A stretch of 52,748 nt of DNA from Chthoniobacteraceae bacterium (GTDB taxonomy: Bacteria; Verrucomicrobiota; Verrucomicrobiia; Chthoniobacterales; Chthoniobacteraceae). The position numbers and the translations under genes were made by a program. Each line of letters begins with the position of its first letter. Position 1 is the stretch's first letter. The stretch lies in assembly GCA_947471505.1 (NCBI GenBank), contig CANIWM010000038.1, forward strand, positions 1 to 52,748, in the 5' to 3' direction. The notes below the pieces were generated by a model. It did not search any database, was not told where the DNA came from, and was given only the letters and a program-made list of their open reading frames with translations. Below are positions 26,975-36,870 of the stretch, piece after piece.

Positions 26975-28009
26975 ATGCTCAGTCGCGTCGCCAACTGCCT
27001 ATTCTGGATGAGTCGTCACATCGAGCGCTCGGAAAATACCGCGCGCATCGTTGATACGAATCTTCAACTACTACTCGATTTCCGAAACTTAGACGACTCT
27101 ACGCTCGCCGAACACTGGATGCCCATCGTCCAGTCCACCGGCGACGAAGAGGACTTTCTCGCGAAGTATTCCCGCGCCACAGGTCACGCTGTGACGGAGT
27201 TTCTCGTCTTTGATGCGAGCAATCCGAACAGCATCGTGAGCTCGGTCGCCCAGGCTCGCGAAAATGCGCGCATGGTCCGGGACCAAATCACCGTGGAACT
27301 TTGGGAGGAGCTCAACCGCATCTACCTTTGGCTCCGCTCGCCCGATGCCCGCCAGCTTTGGGCGCACAGCCCGGCGGAGTTTTTCTCCCATATCAAAAAC
27401 GGAAGTCTTTTGCTGCTCGGGCTTATCTACGCGACGTTCGTGCACGATGAAGGCTGGCAGTTTATGCAGGCCGGAAAGTTCATCGAACGGGCGGATAAAA
27501 TCACGCGCATCATCGACGTGCGTCATTCGACATTTCCCGAAAAGGGCGCACCGGTAAATGTCACGCAGCGGGATGCTCTCGACTGGAGCGCCGTGCTCCG
27601 GTCGTGCTCCGCATGGGACGCCTACAAGGCTGCCTACGGGGCGGAAGTCCGGCCCGAATGGGCTGTGGAGTTTTTGCTCTTCAACGCAGAGTTCCCGCGC
27701 AGCGTCCGGTTTTGCATCGAGAAATTCGACGATGCACTTCGCGCCATTTCCGGCGTGCGTGATCGGCGCTTTAGCAATGAAGCGGAGAAGCTCGGCGGTC
27801 GTCTTCTTGCCGAGATGCAATACGGTTCGATCGAAGAAGTCCTCGCATACGGAGTGCACGACTACATGGACTTGCTCCAACTGCGGTTCAACAACATCGG
27901 CGCCGAGCTTTTCAACGCATACATCTTCCAGCCGTTCGTCGCCCTCGAAGACGAGATTCTCGTCCAGCAGGAGATGCAGCAGCAACAGCAGTTCGCCGCG
28001 GTCCGCTAA
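26975..28009 (+). CDS. Alpha-E domain protein (DUF403)
   Basis: A 344-residue all-helical protein of the alpha-E family (COG2307). The signature opens the protein: MLSRVANCLFWMSRHIERSENTAR, broken here as CLFWMSRHIERSENTAR near residues 8-24, with the conserved Arg/Glu-Arg/Glu pattern. A second conserved segment is FIERADKITRIIDVR. The C-terminus is glutamine-rich (QQEMQQQQQF). Alpha-E proteins always travel with permuted ATP-grasp and transglutaminase genes and are thought to act with the ATP-grasp enzyme, as partner or peptide-handling subunit. The function is unproven. It lies 15 bases before the ppc gene in the same operon. Confidence 0.9.
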   Translation: MLSRVANCLFWMSRHIERSENTARIVDTNLQLLLDFRNLDDSTLAEHWMPIVQSTGDEEDFLAKYSRATGHAVTEFLVFDASNPNSIVSSVAQARENARMVRDQITVELWEELNRIYLWLRSPDARQLWAHSPAEFFSHIKNGSLLLLGLIYATFVHDEGWQFMQAGKFIERADKITRIIDVRHSTFPEKGAPVNVTQRDALDWSAVLRSCSAWDAYKAAYGAEVRPEWAVEFLLFNAEFPRSVRFCIEKFDDALRAISGVRDRRFSNEAEKLGGRLLAEMQYGSIEEVLAYGVHDYMDLLQLRFNNIGAELFNAYIFQPFVALEDEILVQQEMQQQQQFAAVR

Positions 28010-28024
28010 GTCGTCCATACGCTT

Positions 28025-30781
28025 ATGACCAAGCCCGATTACATTGCCATTGGCTTTGAGCAAATCGACCGCGACTTGCGGGAATTGATGTCCGCATTTG
28101 CGGAGGTCCTCCGCGACCTCGGCCACGAAGACCTCGCGAATCACCTGCCATGGACCGGTGCGCCGCTGGACGATGATGCCGGTGCCGAATTGCCGCCACG
28201 CCTTGGCCTGGCCTATTCCGTCGCGTTTCAGCTCCTCAACATGGTCGAGGAAAACGCCTCGGCGGAAATGCGCGAACTGCGCGAAGACGGTGAGGGCATC
28301 GAGGCCGAGCAGGGCTTGTGGGGCGCGCAACTCGCGAGGCTCAAAGCAGCGGGAATCGCCGAACAGGAAATCGCCGGGGTGCTACCGCAAATTCGCGTAG
28401 AACCCGTGCTCACGGCACATCCCACCGAGGCAAAACGGCTCACCGTTTTGGACCATCACCGCACGCTGTTTGCGCTGCTTCAAAACCGCAAGAACGTCCA
28501 CACACCGACGGCGCGCGAACGCCACGGCAACGCCATCAAGGCTGCGCTGGAGCGGCTCTGGCGAACGGGCGAAATCCTGCTGGAAAAGCCGACTCTCACC
28601 GACGAGCGGCGCAACGTGCTGAACTATTTGCGCGACGTTTTCCCGAAAGTACTGCCGCTGCTGGACGAACGCATCCTCCTCACCTGGAGCGAATCGGGCT
28701 TCGACCCCGCGCCGCTGCGTCTGCCGGGCGCACTTCCAAAGCTCGGCTTCGGAACATGGGTCGGCGGCGACCGGGACGGACATCCCGGCGTGAGCGATGA
28801 AGTCACTCGCGAAACCCTCGTTCGGCTCCGCGCAAACGCTCTGCTCGTGCATCATCGCGGGCTCACCGCGCTCGCGGAAAAACTCACTCTCACGACTTGG
28901 ATGCAGACTCCGCCGCAGTCGCTGCGCGAAGCGATCGGGCGTCTTGCGAATTCACTTGGCGACTTGGCCGCGCCGATTCTCATGCAGTTTGGCGAAGAGC
29001 CGTGGCGGCAATTCGTCGAGCTGATGATCGCGCGTCTGCCGCTCAACGTCACGCCCGGCCAGCTCCCGCAATTGCGCAACGGCCCGGAGTTTTATCGCGA
29101 TGCACTGGAACTCGCCGCGGACATCGCGCTTCTGCACGGCCTGCTCGTGGAGGCCGGCGCGCAACGTCTCGCGGAAGCGGACGTGGAACCCGTGCGGCGC
29201 GCACTGGAAGTCTTCGGCTTTTTTCTGGCCCGACTCGACGTCCGGCAAAACTCCGCATTTCACGCAAAGGCACTCATTCAACTCGTCGGCGCGGCGGGCA
29301 TCGACGGCAGCCAGTGGGAGGAATGGAGCGAACCGGAACGTCTGCGTTTTCTGGAGCGCGAACTGCGTTCGCCGCGGCCGTTCCTGCACATGAGCGCCAG
29401 CGCGGGACCCGAGGCGGATGCAGTGCTTGGCTGCTATCGCGTGCTCGCAAATCACATTGCGACTTACGGTGCAGACGGAATCGGCGCGCTCATTGTGAGC
29501 ATGACGCGGCGTCTCTCCGACTTGCTCGTCGTTTACATTCTCGCCCGCGAAGCCGGATTGCTCCGGGCGTTTCCAGAGGGAATCGTGTGCCTTCTCCCCG
29601 TGGTCCCCCTGTTTGAAACGGCGGACGATTTGGAGCGCGGACCCGAAATGCTGCGGCTGTTTTTGGCGGAGCCCGTCACCCGCCGGAGCCAGATTTTCCA
29701 GGCACAGCGCGACCTCTCGCCGATCTCGCAGCAAGTCATGGTCGGCTACAGCGACAGCAACAAAGATGCGGGAATCCTCGCCAGCCAGTGGGCTCTCCAC
29801 CGCGCACAATCGCAGCTCGCAGCAGTGGGCGCGGACTCCGGCGTGCGCATCCGTTTTTTCCACGGACGCGGCGGAACCGTGAGCCGCGGCGCAGGGCCGA
29901 CGCATCGTTTCCTCGACGCGCTTCCGCATGGCTCGCTCACCGGCGACATCCGGCTCACCGAGCAGGGCGAGACCATCGCGCAGAAATTCGCAAACCGCAC
30001 GACAGCCGCATACAATCTTGAACTACTGCTCGCCGGCGTCACAGCGACGACATGCCTGCATCGCGGTGAAATCCACGCACCGCATCCGCTCACACCGCTC
30101 GTGGAAAAGCTCGCCGCATCCAGCCGCGTGGCCTACCGCGGGCTGCTCGACGCGCCGGATTTTCTGAGCTTCTACCGGCAGGCCACACCCATCGACGCGC
30201 TGGAGCACAGCCGCATCGGCTCGCGTCCTTCGCGGCGCACCGGCAAGCCCAGCCTCGCCGACCTCCGCGCCATTCCGTGGGTCTTCTCGTGGAACCAAGC
30301 GCGCTTCTACGTGCCCGGTTGGTTCGGTGTCGGCAGCGCGCTCGCATCGCTCTCGGAAGCCGAGTTCACCGAACTCGCCGCCGGGCTGCGAAGCTGGCCG
30401 TTCTTGCACTACGTCATCACGAATATCGAGGCCTCCATCGCCAGCGCCGACCGTGAACTCATGATCGCCTACTCCGCCCTCGTCGAGCAGCCCGAAATTC
30501 GCGAACCGATGCTCGGAATGCTGCTCAAAGAATGGGACCTCACCCGCGAAATGCTCGACAGACTCCGCGGCGGTGCCATGTCCGCTCGCCGCCCGCGCAT
30601 GTCGAAGACGCTCGGCCTTCGCGCCGAGGCCCTGCGCATTTTGCACTTCCAGCAAATCGCCCTTCTCCGACGCTGGCGCGGCCTGCGGGCGGAGGAAAAC
30701 GAATCCGCCGCATCCGCACTCCTTCCAGATCTCTTGCTCAGCATCAACGCAATCGCCAGCGGTCTTCGGACGACTGGCTAG
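28025..30781 (+). CDS. ppc: Phosphoenolpyruvate carboxylase
   Basis: A 918-residue enzyme that carboxylates phosphoenolpyruvate with bicarbonate to oxaloacetate, refilling the TCA cycle. The catalytic His132 is in VLTAHPTEAKR. The glycine-rich loop FHGRGGTVSRGAGPTH, the motif LTEQGETIAQKFANR, the GSRPSRR block and LRAIPWVFSWNQARFYVPGW are all intact. The C-terminus INAIASGLRTTG matches the usual N-G-I-A-A-G-L-R-N-T-G end that contributes to the active site. The length is normal for bacterial enzymes. It sits inside the ATP-grasp/transglutaminase cluster: 15 bases after the alpha-E gene and 12 bases before the DUF2126 transglutaminase. An allosteric N-terminus is not obvious. Confidence 0.96.
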   Translation: MTKPDYIAIGFEQIDRDLRELMSAFAEVLRDLGHEDLANHLPWTGAPLDDDAGAELPPRLGLAYSVAFQLLNMVEENASAEMRELREDGEGIEAEQGLWGAQLARLKAAGIAEQEIAGVLPQIRVEPVLTAHPTEAKRLTVLDHHRTLFALLQNRKNVHTPTARERHGNAIKAALERLWRTGEILLEKPTLTDERRNVLNYLRDVFPKVLPLLDERILLTWSESGFDPAPLRLPGALPKLGFGTWVGGDRDGHPGVSDEVTRETLVRLRANALLVHHRGLTALAEKLTLTTWMQTPPQSLREAIGRLANSLGDLAAPILMQFGEEPWRQFVELMIARLPLNVTPGQLPQLRNGPEFYRDALELAADIALLHGLLVEAGAQRLAEADVEPVRRALEVFGFFLARLDVRQNSAFHAKALIQLVGAAGIDGSQWEEWSEPERLRFLERELRSPRPFLHMSASAGPEADAVLGCYRVLANHIATYGADGIGALIVSMTRRLSDLLVVYILAREAGLLRAFPEGIVCLLPVVPLFETADDLERGPEMLRLFLAEPVTRRSQIFQAQRDLSPISQQVMVGYSDSNKDAGILASQWALHRAQSQLAAVGADSGVRIRFFHGRGGTVSRGAGPTHRFLDALPHGSLTGDIRLTEQGETIAQKFANRTTAAYNLELLLAGVTATTCLHRGEIHAPHPLTPLVEKLAASSRVAYRGLLDAPDFLSFYRQATPIDALEHSRIGSRPSRRTGKPSLADLRAIPWVFSWNQARFYVPGWFGVGSALASLSEAEFTELAAGLRSWPFLHYVITNIEASIASADRELMIAYSALVEQPEIREPMLGMLLKEWDLTREMLDRLRGGAMSARRPRMSKTLGLRAEALRILHFQQIALLRRWRGLRAEENESAASALLPDLLLSINAIASGLRTTG

Positions 30782-30793
30782 AAACATCATTTC

Positions 30794-33700
30794 ATGGCCA
30801 TTCACGTCGCACTCACTCATCGCACTCATTACACCTACGACCGCCCGGTCGCGCACGGACCGCATGTCGTGAGGCTGCGCCCGGCTCCGCATTGCCGGAC
30901 GAAAATTCTCAGCTACTCGCAAAAAATCGTCGGCGGAAAACCGTTCCTCAACTGGCAGCAGGACCCGTTTTCGAACTGGAATGCGCGGCTCGTTTTCCCG
31001 GATAAAATGACGGAGTTTGCCGTGGAGGTGGAACTCGTTGCGGAGATGGCGGTCCACAATCCGTTCGACTTTTTCATCGATGAATCCGCCGAGGTTTTCC
31101 CGTTTGCGTACGATGCCGCGCTCGCGAAGGAACTCGCACCTTTCATGGAACTTCCAGAGCCGACGCCGCGACTGCTGGGGCTCGTCGATGAGCTGCTCGG
31201 CGTTTATTTGAGGAAGGGCGCGAAGACGATCGATTTCCTCGTCGATGTGAATCAGCGGCTTCAGCAAAAAATCGGATACACCATCCGGCTGGAACCGGGC
31301 GTGCAGACACCGGAGCAGACGCTGGAGAAATGCACGGGCTCCTGCCGCGACACGGGCTGGCTGCTCGTCGAATTGCTGCGCTCTTTGGGCTTCGCGGCGC
31401 GCTTCGTCAGCGGCTATCTCATCCAGCTAAAATCGGACGTGAAATCGCTCGATGGACCAAGCGGGACCGAGTTGGATTTCACCGATCTTCACGCGTGGTG
31501 CGAAGTGTATCTGCCGGGCGCCGGCTGGATCGGATTTGACCCGACGAGTGGCTTGCTCGCAGGCGAAGGACACATCCCGCTGAGCTGCACGCCGGAGCCT
31601 GCAAATGCCGCGCCAATTGCCGGCGCAACGGACAAGTGCGAAAGCAAGCTGCATCACGAGATGAGCGTCGCGCGCATCTACGAATCGCCCCGCGTCACGA
31701 AGCCGTACACGGAAGAGCAATGGGAAGTGATCAAAGCACTTGGCCACGCGATCGATGAAGACTTGGTCGCAAACGATGTGCGCCTGACGATGGGCGGAGA
31801 GCCGACGTTTATTTCGATCGATGATCCCGATGGACCGGAGTGGAACTTCTCCGCTACCTCGCCGAAGAAGCGGCTGCTTTCCGACACGCTACTCACGCGG
31901 CTTCGCGAGAAATTCGCAGCGGGTTCTCTGGTACACCACGGGCAGGGAAAATGGTATCCGGGCGAGGCGCTCCCGCGCTGGGCATTTGCGTGCTACTGGC
32001 GTCGCGACGGACAGCGCATCTGGCAGGACGACGCGCTCATCGCCAAGGAAGGTGCCGACCACGGATGCACTGCAAAAACGTCTGCGGAATTCATCACTGC
32101 ACTCGCGGGAAAACTGGGCACGGACCCGAAGTGGATCATGCCCGGCTACGAAGACCCGTTTCACCATTTGTGGAAAGGGCGGAAGATTCCCTCGAACCTC
32201 GATCCGCACAAAGCCGACCCCGCCAACGACGAGGAACGGGAACGGCTAGCGAGGATTTTCGAGCAAGGCGTGGACAGCGTCGTGGGCCATGCGATGCCGG
32301 TTCAGCGTGCGTGGAAAAACCACTATCCAGTATGGGCGAGCGGACCGTGGTTTTTGCGTTCGGAGCGGCTGTACCTGTTGGCTGGCGACTCGCCGATGGG
32401 CCTGCGCCTTCCGCTCGATTCGCTGCCGTGGGTGGACAAGGACGAGTATCCGTATCTCAACGAACTCGACCCAACCGCCGCGCGCCCGCCGCTGCCGAAG
32501 CCCGAGGAACTGCGCCAGCGCTATCTTCGCATGGACACTCCCGAGCGCATCCGCGCCGCCCAGGCCCGCCGCCGCCTCCACGCGGAGAAGGACGCGAAGA
32601 CCGAGAAAGACGAGGCGCGTTTAGCCGACCCGACCCGGCAACCGGCCATCGGCGAATCCGCGCCGTGGATTGTGCGCACCGCACTGTGCGTCGAGCCACG
32701 CGGCGGACGCCTGCATGTTTTCATGCCACCAATGGCTACGCTGGAGGACTATCTCGAGATCGTCACCGCGGTCGAAGACACCGCTGCGGACATGAAAATG
32801 CCCGTCGTGATCGAAGGCTACACTCCGCCTTTCGACCCGCGGCTCAACGTCCTCAAAGTCACGCCCGACCCCGGAGTCATCGAGGTGAATCTCCACCCGA
32901 GCAAGACGTGGGAGGAACTCGTCGATCGCACCACCGTGCTCTACGAAGAAGCCCGCCAGACGCGTCTAGGCACCGAGAAATTCATGGTCGATGGCCGCCA
33001 CACCGGCACCGGCGGCGGCAATCACATCCTCATCGGCGGCGAGACACCCGCGGATTCGCCGGTCCTGCGGCGGCCTGATTTGCTGCGCTCGCTGCTGACC
33101 TACTGGCAGAACCATCCATCGCTGAGCTGGCTGTTCAGCGGGCTCTTCATCGGCCCGACTTCACAAGCCCCGCGCGTGGACGAAGCGCGCAACGATTCGC
33201 TCTACGAACTGGAAGTGGCATTCAAGGAACTCGACCGGCAGGCCGAATCCGGAACCACGCCGCCGTGGCTCCCCGATCGTCTCTTTCGCAATCTGCTGCT
33301 CGACGCCAGCGGCAACACACACCGCGCCGAGTTCAGCATCGATAAACTCTACTCGCCCGATTCCGTCACAGGACGCCTCGGACTCGTGGAAATGCGCGCG
33401 TTTGAAATGCCGCCGCACGCGCAGATGAGCCTCGCCCAGCATCTCCTGTTGCGGGGTCTCGTCGGAAAATTCTGGAAGGAGCCTTACAAAAACGAGCTCG
33501 TCCGCTGGGGCACCGATCTCCATGACCGCTGGATGCTCCCGCACTTCTGCGAGACCGACTTCCGCGAAGTCATCCGCGACTTGTGCGACGCCGGATACCC
33601 GTTCGATTTCGAATGGTTCGCACCACACTTCGAGTTCCGTTTTCCTCGCATCGGCGACTTCTCGCAGCGCGATGTCGAAGTGGAACTCCGCACCGCGCTG

Positions 33701-34177
33701 GAGCCATGGCACGTCCTCGGCGAAGAAGGCGCGGCCGGCGGCACCGTCCGCTATGTGGACAGCTCGCTGGAGCGAATGCAGCTCAAAGCGCGCGGCCTTG
33801 TCGGCGAACGGTTCATTTTGCTGTGCAACGGACGTCGCGTGCCGCTTCGCCCGACGGGTACGAACGGCGAAGGCGTCGCCGGAGTCCGCTATCGCGCATG
33901 GCAGCCGCCAAACTGCCTGCAACCCACCATCGCACCACACGCGCCGCTGACGTTTGATCTCTTCGACACATGGAACCAACGCAGCCTCGGCGGATGCCAG
34001 TACCACGTCGTCCATCCCGGCGGCCGCAGCTACGACACCTTCCCCGTGAATAGCTACGAAGCCGAGGCTCGCCGTCTCGCACGCTTTGTCACGCAAGGCC
34101 ACACGCAAGGAGTGAAAGCCCCGCCCGTGGAAGCCGCGAGCCGCGATTTCCCATTCACGCTCGACCTGCGATTTTAA
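30794..34177 (+). CDS. Large transglutaminase-like protein with DUF2126 domain
   Basis: A 1127-residue cytoplasmic protein with no signal peptide. An N-terminal bacterial transglutaminase-like beta domain (HVALTHRTHYTYDRPV) precedes the papain-like core, with a plausible triad of Cys184 (CTGSCRDTGW), His233 (DLHAWCEV) and Asp249 (IGFDPTSG). The large C-terminal DUF2126 region (about 310-1110) includes RLTMGGEPTFISIDDPDGP, the Gly-rich DGRHTGTGGGNHILIGG and GRLGLVEMRAFEMPPHAQM. DUF2126 has been suggested to resemble glutamine-synthetase-type or amidoligase catalytic folds, which I cannot verify here. In this cluster the protein is expected to hydrolyse or transfer peptide bonds made by the ATP-grasp partner. 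It starts 12 bases after ppc. Confidence 0.92.
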   Translation: MAIHVALTHRTHYTYDRPVAHGPHVVRLRPAPHCRTKILSYSQKIVGGKPFLNWQQDPFSNWNARLVFPDKMTEFAVEVELVAEMAVHNPFDFFIDESAEVFPFAYDAALAKELAPFMELPEPTPRLLGLVDELLGVYLRKGAKTIDFLVDVNQRLQQKIGYTIRLEPGVQTPEQTLEKCTGSCRDTGWLLVELLRSLGFAARFVSGYLIQLKSDVKSLDGPSGTELDFTDLHAWCEVYLPGAGWIGFDPTSGLLAGEGHIPLSCTPEPANAAPIAGATDKCESKLHHEMSVARIYESPRVTKPYTEEQWEVIKALGHAIDEDLVANDVRLTMGGEPTFISIDDPDGPEWNFSATSPKKRLLSDTLLTRLREKFAAGSLVHHGQGKWYPGEALPRWAFACYWRRDGQRIWQDDALIAKEGADHGCTAKTSAEFITALAGKLGTDPKWIMPGYEDPFHHLWKGRKIPSNLDPHKADPANDEERERLARIFEQGVDSVVGHAMPVQRAWKNHYPVWASGPWFLRSERLYLLAGDSPMGLRLPLDSLPWVDKDEYPYLNELDPTAARPPLPKPEELRQRYLRMDTPERIRAAQARRRLHAEKDAKTEKDEARLADPTRQPAIGESAPWIVRTALCVEPRGGRLHVFMPPMATLEDYLEIVTAVEDTAADMKMPVVIEGYTPPFDPRLNVLKVTPDPGVIEVNLHPSKTWEELVDRTTVLYEEARQTRLGTEKFMVDGRHTGTGGGNHILIGGETPADSPVLRRPDLLRSLLTYWQNHPSLSWLFSGLFIGPTSQAPRVDEARNDSLYELEVAFKELDRQAESGTTPPWLPDRLFRNLLLDASGNTHRAEFSIDKLYSPDSVTGRLGLVEMRAFEMPPHAQMSLAQHLLLRGLVGKFWKEPYKNELVRWGTDLHDRWMLPHFCETDFREVIRDLCDAGYPFDFEWFAPHFEFRFPRIGDFSQRDVEVELRTALEPWHVLGEEGAAGGTVRYVDSSLERMQLKARGLVGERFILLCNGRRVPLRPTGTNGEGVAGVRYRAWQPPNCLQPTIAPHAPLTFDLFDTWNQRSLGGCQYHVVHPGGRSYDTFPVNSYEAEARRLARFVTQGHTQGVKAPPVEAASRDFPFTLDLRF

Positions 34178-34215
34178 GAACGTCCTCCTTCCCGTGGGCG
34201 AGAGAACCCGCCACG

Positions 34216-36738
34216 TTGTGCACCGTGTCTTTAACCGAAACTGCTGAAAATACCGGAGCGTCCGCATCGCTCGCAGCGCGCTATGTGAAGAAGGCGGATG
34301 CTTTCGACGAGATGCTCGGGCGCACCGGTCAGCCGCGTTTGCATTGGCAGAAATTGCTCGCCGAGCTGGATAGCCTCGGGCCCAGCGAGCTGCGGCAGCG
34401 GTCGGAAAGCGCGGGGCGCATCATCGTCGAGCAGGGCATCACGTATAATGTGTATGGCGACCCGCGTGGCCGCGAAAGGCCGTGGCGGCTCGACCCCGTG
34501 CCGCTCGTGCTCGATGGCGCGGAGTGGGCGAAGCTCGGGCGGGCGCTCGTCCAGCGGGCCGTGCTCATCAATCGCGTGCTCGCAGACTGCTACGGGCCGC
34601 AGAAACTTCTCAGCTCCGGCTGGCTCCCGCCTGCGCTGCTGTTCGCGCAGCCGGACTTCCTCCGCGCGGCGCACGGCATCCAGCCTGCGGGCGGGATTCA
34701 CATGCACTTCTACGCGGCGGATGTCGCGCGCTCGCCCGATGGGCGCTGGTGGGTGCTGAACGACCGCACGCAGATTCCCACGGGCTCCGGCTACGCGCTG
34801 GCAAATCGCCTCGTCTCCTCGCGTGTGCTGCCCGAGGCGTTTAGAAATTGCGGCGTGCAGCGCGTCGCGGGCTACTTCCGCCAGGTGCAGGCCACGCTCG
34901 CCTCGCTGGCGGCGCGGCGCACGGAAGAGCCCCGCGTGGTCATGCTCACGCCGGGGCCTTACAACGAGACTTACTTCGAGCAGGCGTATCTCGCGCGCTA
35001 TCTCGGCTACTCCCTCGTCGAGGGGCAAGACCTCACCGTTCGCGACGAGCGCGTCTTTTTGAAAACCCTCAGCGGCCTTGAGCCCGTGGACGTGATCCTC
35101 CGGAGGCTCGACGACGATTTCTGCGACCCGCTGGAGCTGCGCAGCGACTCCACACTCGGCGTCCCCGGCCTCGTGGAAGCCGTGCGCGCGGGCAACGTCT
35201 CCATCGCAAATGCGCTCGGCACCGGCCTTCTGGAGAGCCCTGCGTTCATGGCATTTCTGCCCGGCCTCTCGCGCCACATCCTCGGCGAGCCGCTTCTCAT
35301 GCCCAGCGTCGCGACGTGGTGGTGCGGGCAAAAGCCGGGCGAAAATTACGTCCTCCAAAACCTCGACGCCCTCGAACTCCGCCCCGCTTTCCGTAACTTC
35401 CGCGCGCGCCTCAACACGCCCGCCGACACCCGCGCAATCCGCGAGCAGATCCGCTTCGCCCCGCATCTCTGGACGGCGCAAGAGCGCGTGAAACTCAGCA
35501 CCACTCCTGCGTGGGACGGCGCGCAGCTCTCCCCACAACCCACCGTCCTCCGCGTCTATCTCGTCGCCACAGCAGACGGCGGCTACACCGTCATGCCCGG
35601 CGGCCTCGCCCGACTCGGCGCGGAGAGCAACGCGCAGTTCGTCACCATGCAGGGCGGCGGTGCCAGCAAGGATGCGTGGGTGCTCAGCGACGGCCCCGTG
35701 GAGGAAACCACACTCATCAATCCCGCAGGCTCCATCGTCGAACTCCGCCGCGTAGGAAACAACCTGCCCAGCCGGCTTGCCGACAACTACTTCTGGCTCG
35801 GGCGCTACGCCGAGCGCGCCGACGCCACCGCCCGCCTCCTCCGCAGCACCCTCCTCCGGTTTAACCCCGAGAGCGCAGGCAGCGACGCGCCCCTCATCGC
35901 CCCACTCCTCGACACCCTAGAGCGCCTCGGCCTCATGCCGCGCGGTCGCCGCGAGACCGCCGACGAGCTAGAAGCCGCCCTCCTCGCCGCCGTGTACGAC
36001 GCCGCCACGCCCGGCAGCCTCCGCGCCGTCGCCGACAACGCTGAGCAGCTCGCCATGCTCGTCCGCGACCGCACCTCCAACGACGTCTGGCGCGCACTCA
36101 GCGCCCTCAACGAATGCGTCTCCACCCCCGACGGCGCACCCCAGCCGATGCCCAGCGACGCCATCGCCGGCATCAATCAACTCGTCCTCCAAATCGCCTC
36201 CTTCTACGGCCTCTCCCGCGAAAACATGACCCGCGCCCAAGGCTGGCGCTTCCTCGACATGGGCCAGCGCATCGAGCGCGCACACTCCCTCGCCACCTTC
36301 TTCCTCGACGCCCTCCGCTCCCCCCAAGCCGACAACCCCAGCGTCCTCGAAGCCGTCCTCGAAGTCGCCGACAGCACCATCACCTACCGCTCCCGCTACT
36401 CCCTCCTGCCGAATCTCGCCGCCGTGTATGACCTCGTCATCCTCGACGACACCAACCCCCGCTCCCTCCTCTTCCAGCTCCTCCAGCTCGTCAAACACTT
36501 CGACCGCCTCCCCCGCGAAAAACAAAGCGCCCTCCCCACCGCCGCCCAGCGCCTCCTCATCAGCGCCGTCGCCGCCGTCCGCCTCCTCGACCCCCGCGAA
36601 CTCTCCACGCAAACCGCCGACTGGCACCTCGGCCCCACCGCCACCGTCCTCCGCGAAATCGTAGCCATCCTCCCCCAACTCTCCGACGCCATCGCCGCCA
36701 GCTACTTCGCCCACTCCTCCATCTCCCGCGCCGGGTGA
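34216..36738 (+). CDS. Fusion of permuted ATP-grasp (DUF404/407) and alpha-E (DUF403)
   Basis: An 840-residue fusion. Residues about 25-500 are a second circularly permuted ATP-grasp domain (ITYNVYGDPRGRERPW, VLNDRTQIPTGSGYALANR, MLTPGPYNETYFEQAYLAR, VILRRLDDDFCDP, TMQGGGASKDAWVL). Residues about 512-835 are an alpha-E domain, opening NNLPSRLADNYFWLGRYAER and with a second motif FLDMGQRIERAHSLATFFLD. It duplicates in one chain what the genes at 25472 and 26975 encode separately, showing that the two modules work together. The start is TTG at 34216; GTG at 34225 is an equally possible alternative. The acidic segment reads LNDR where the stand-alone copy has LEDN, a real difference between the two copies that may affect metal binding. 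Confidence 0.9.
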   Translation: MCTVSLTETAENTGASASLAARYVKKADAFDEMLGRTGQPRLHWQKLLAELDSLGPSELRQRSESAGRIIVEQGITYNVYGDPRGRERPWRLDPVPLVLDGAEWAKLGRALVQRAVLINRVLADCYGPQKLLSSGWLPPALLFAQPDFLRAAHGIQPAGGIHMHFYAADVARSPDGRWWVLNDRTQIPTGSGYALANRLVSSRVLPEAFRNCGVQRVAGYFRQVQATLASLAARRTEEPRVVMLTPGPYNETYFEQAYLARYLGYSLVEGQDLTVRDERVFLKTLSGLEPVDVILRRLDDDFCDPLELRSDSTLGVPGLVEAVRAGNVSIANALGTGLLESPAFMAFLPGLSRHILGEPLLMPSVATWWCGQKPGENYVLQNLDALELRPAFRNFRARLNTPADTRAIREQIRFAPHLWTAQERVKLSTTPAWDGAQLSPQPTVLRVYLVATADGGYTVMPGGLARLGAESNAQFVTMQGGGASKDAWVLSDGPVEETTLINPAGSIVELRRVGNNLPSRLADNYFWLGRYAERADATARLLRSTLLRFNPESAGSDAPLIAPLLDTLERLGLMPRGRRETADELEAALLAAVYDAATPGSLRAVADNAEQLAMLVRDRTSNDVWRALSALNECVSTPDGAPQPMPSDAIAGINQLVLQIASFYGLSRENMTRAQGWRFLDMGQRIERAHSLATFFLDALRSPQADNPSVLEAVLEVADSTITYRSRYSLLPNLAAVYDLVILDDTNPRSLLFQLLQLVKHFDRLPREKQSALPTAAQRLLISAVAAVRLLDPRELSTQTADWHLGPTATVLREIVAILPQLSDAIAASYFAHSSISRAG

Positions 36739-36743
36739 AAATC

Positions 36744-36837
36744 GGAGCGGGGCTTTCCTAAGCCCCGTGCGCGCCACGTCAGTGGCGTGTGCCGTTGCCG
36801 CTATCGCGGCAAACGGGGCTTAGGAAAGCCCCGCTCC
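36744..36837. repeat. REPIN-like element, copy 1 (25-bp perfect inverted ends)
   Basis: Arms 36744-36768 and 36813-36837 are perfect reverse complements (outer end GGAGCGGGGCTTTCC). Each arm is itself a hairpin (GGGGCTT-TCCT-AAGCCCC). The internal segment contains CCACGTCAGTGGC. It lies directly after the fusion gene stop (36738) and could also act as a bidirectional terminator-like structure. A second copy, inverted, is at 38167-38263. Confidence 0.85.
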
Positions 36838-36870
36838 CATTCGCCTAATTTCCGCACTCCAACCGTCTCA

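Noticed and set aside
28025-30781. ppc as a horizontally inserted foreign gene
   Set aside because: Base composition and codon use look like the neighbours, and the gene spacing is as tight as in a native operon; I see no insertion scar.
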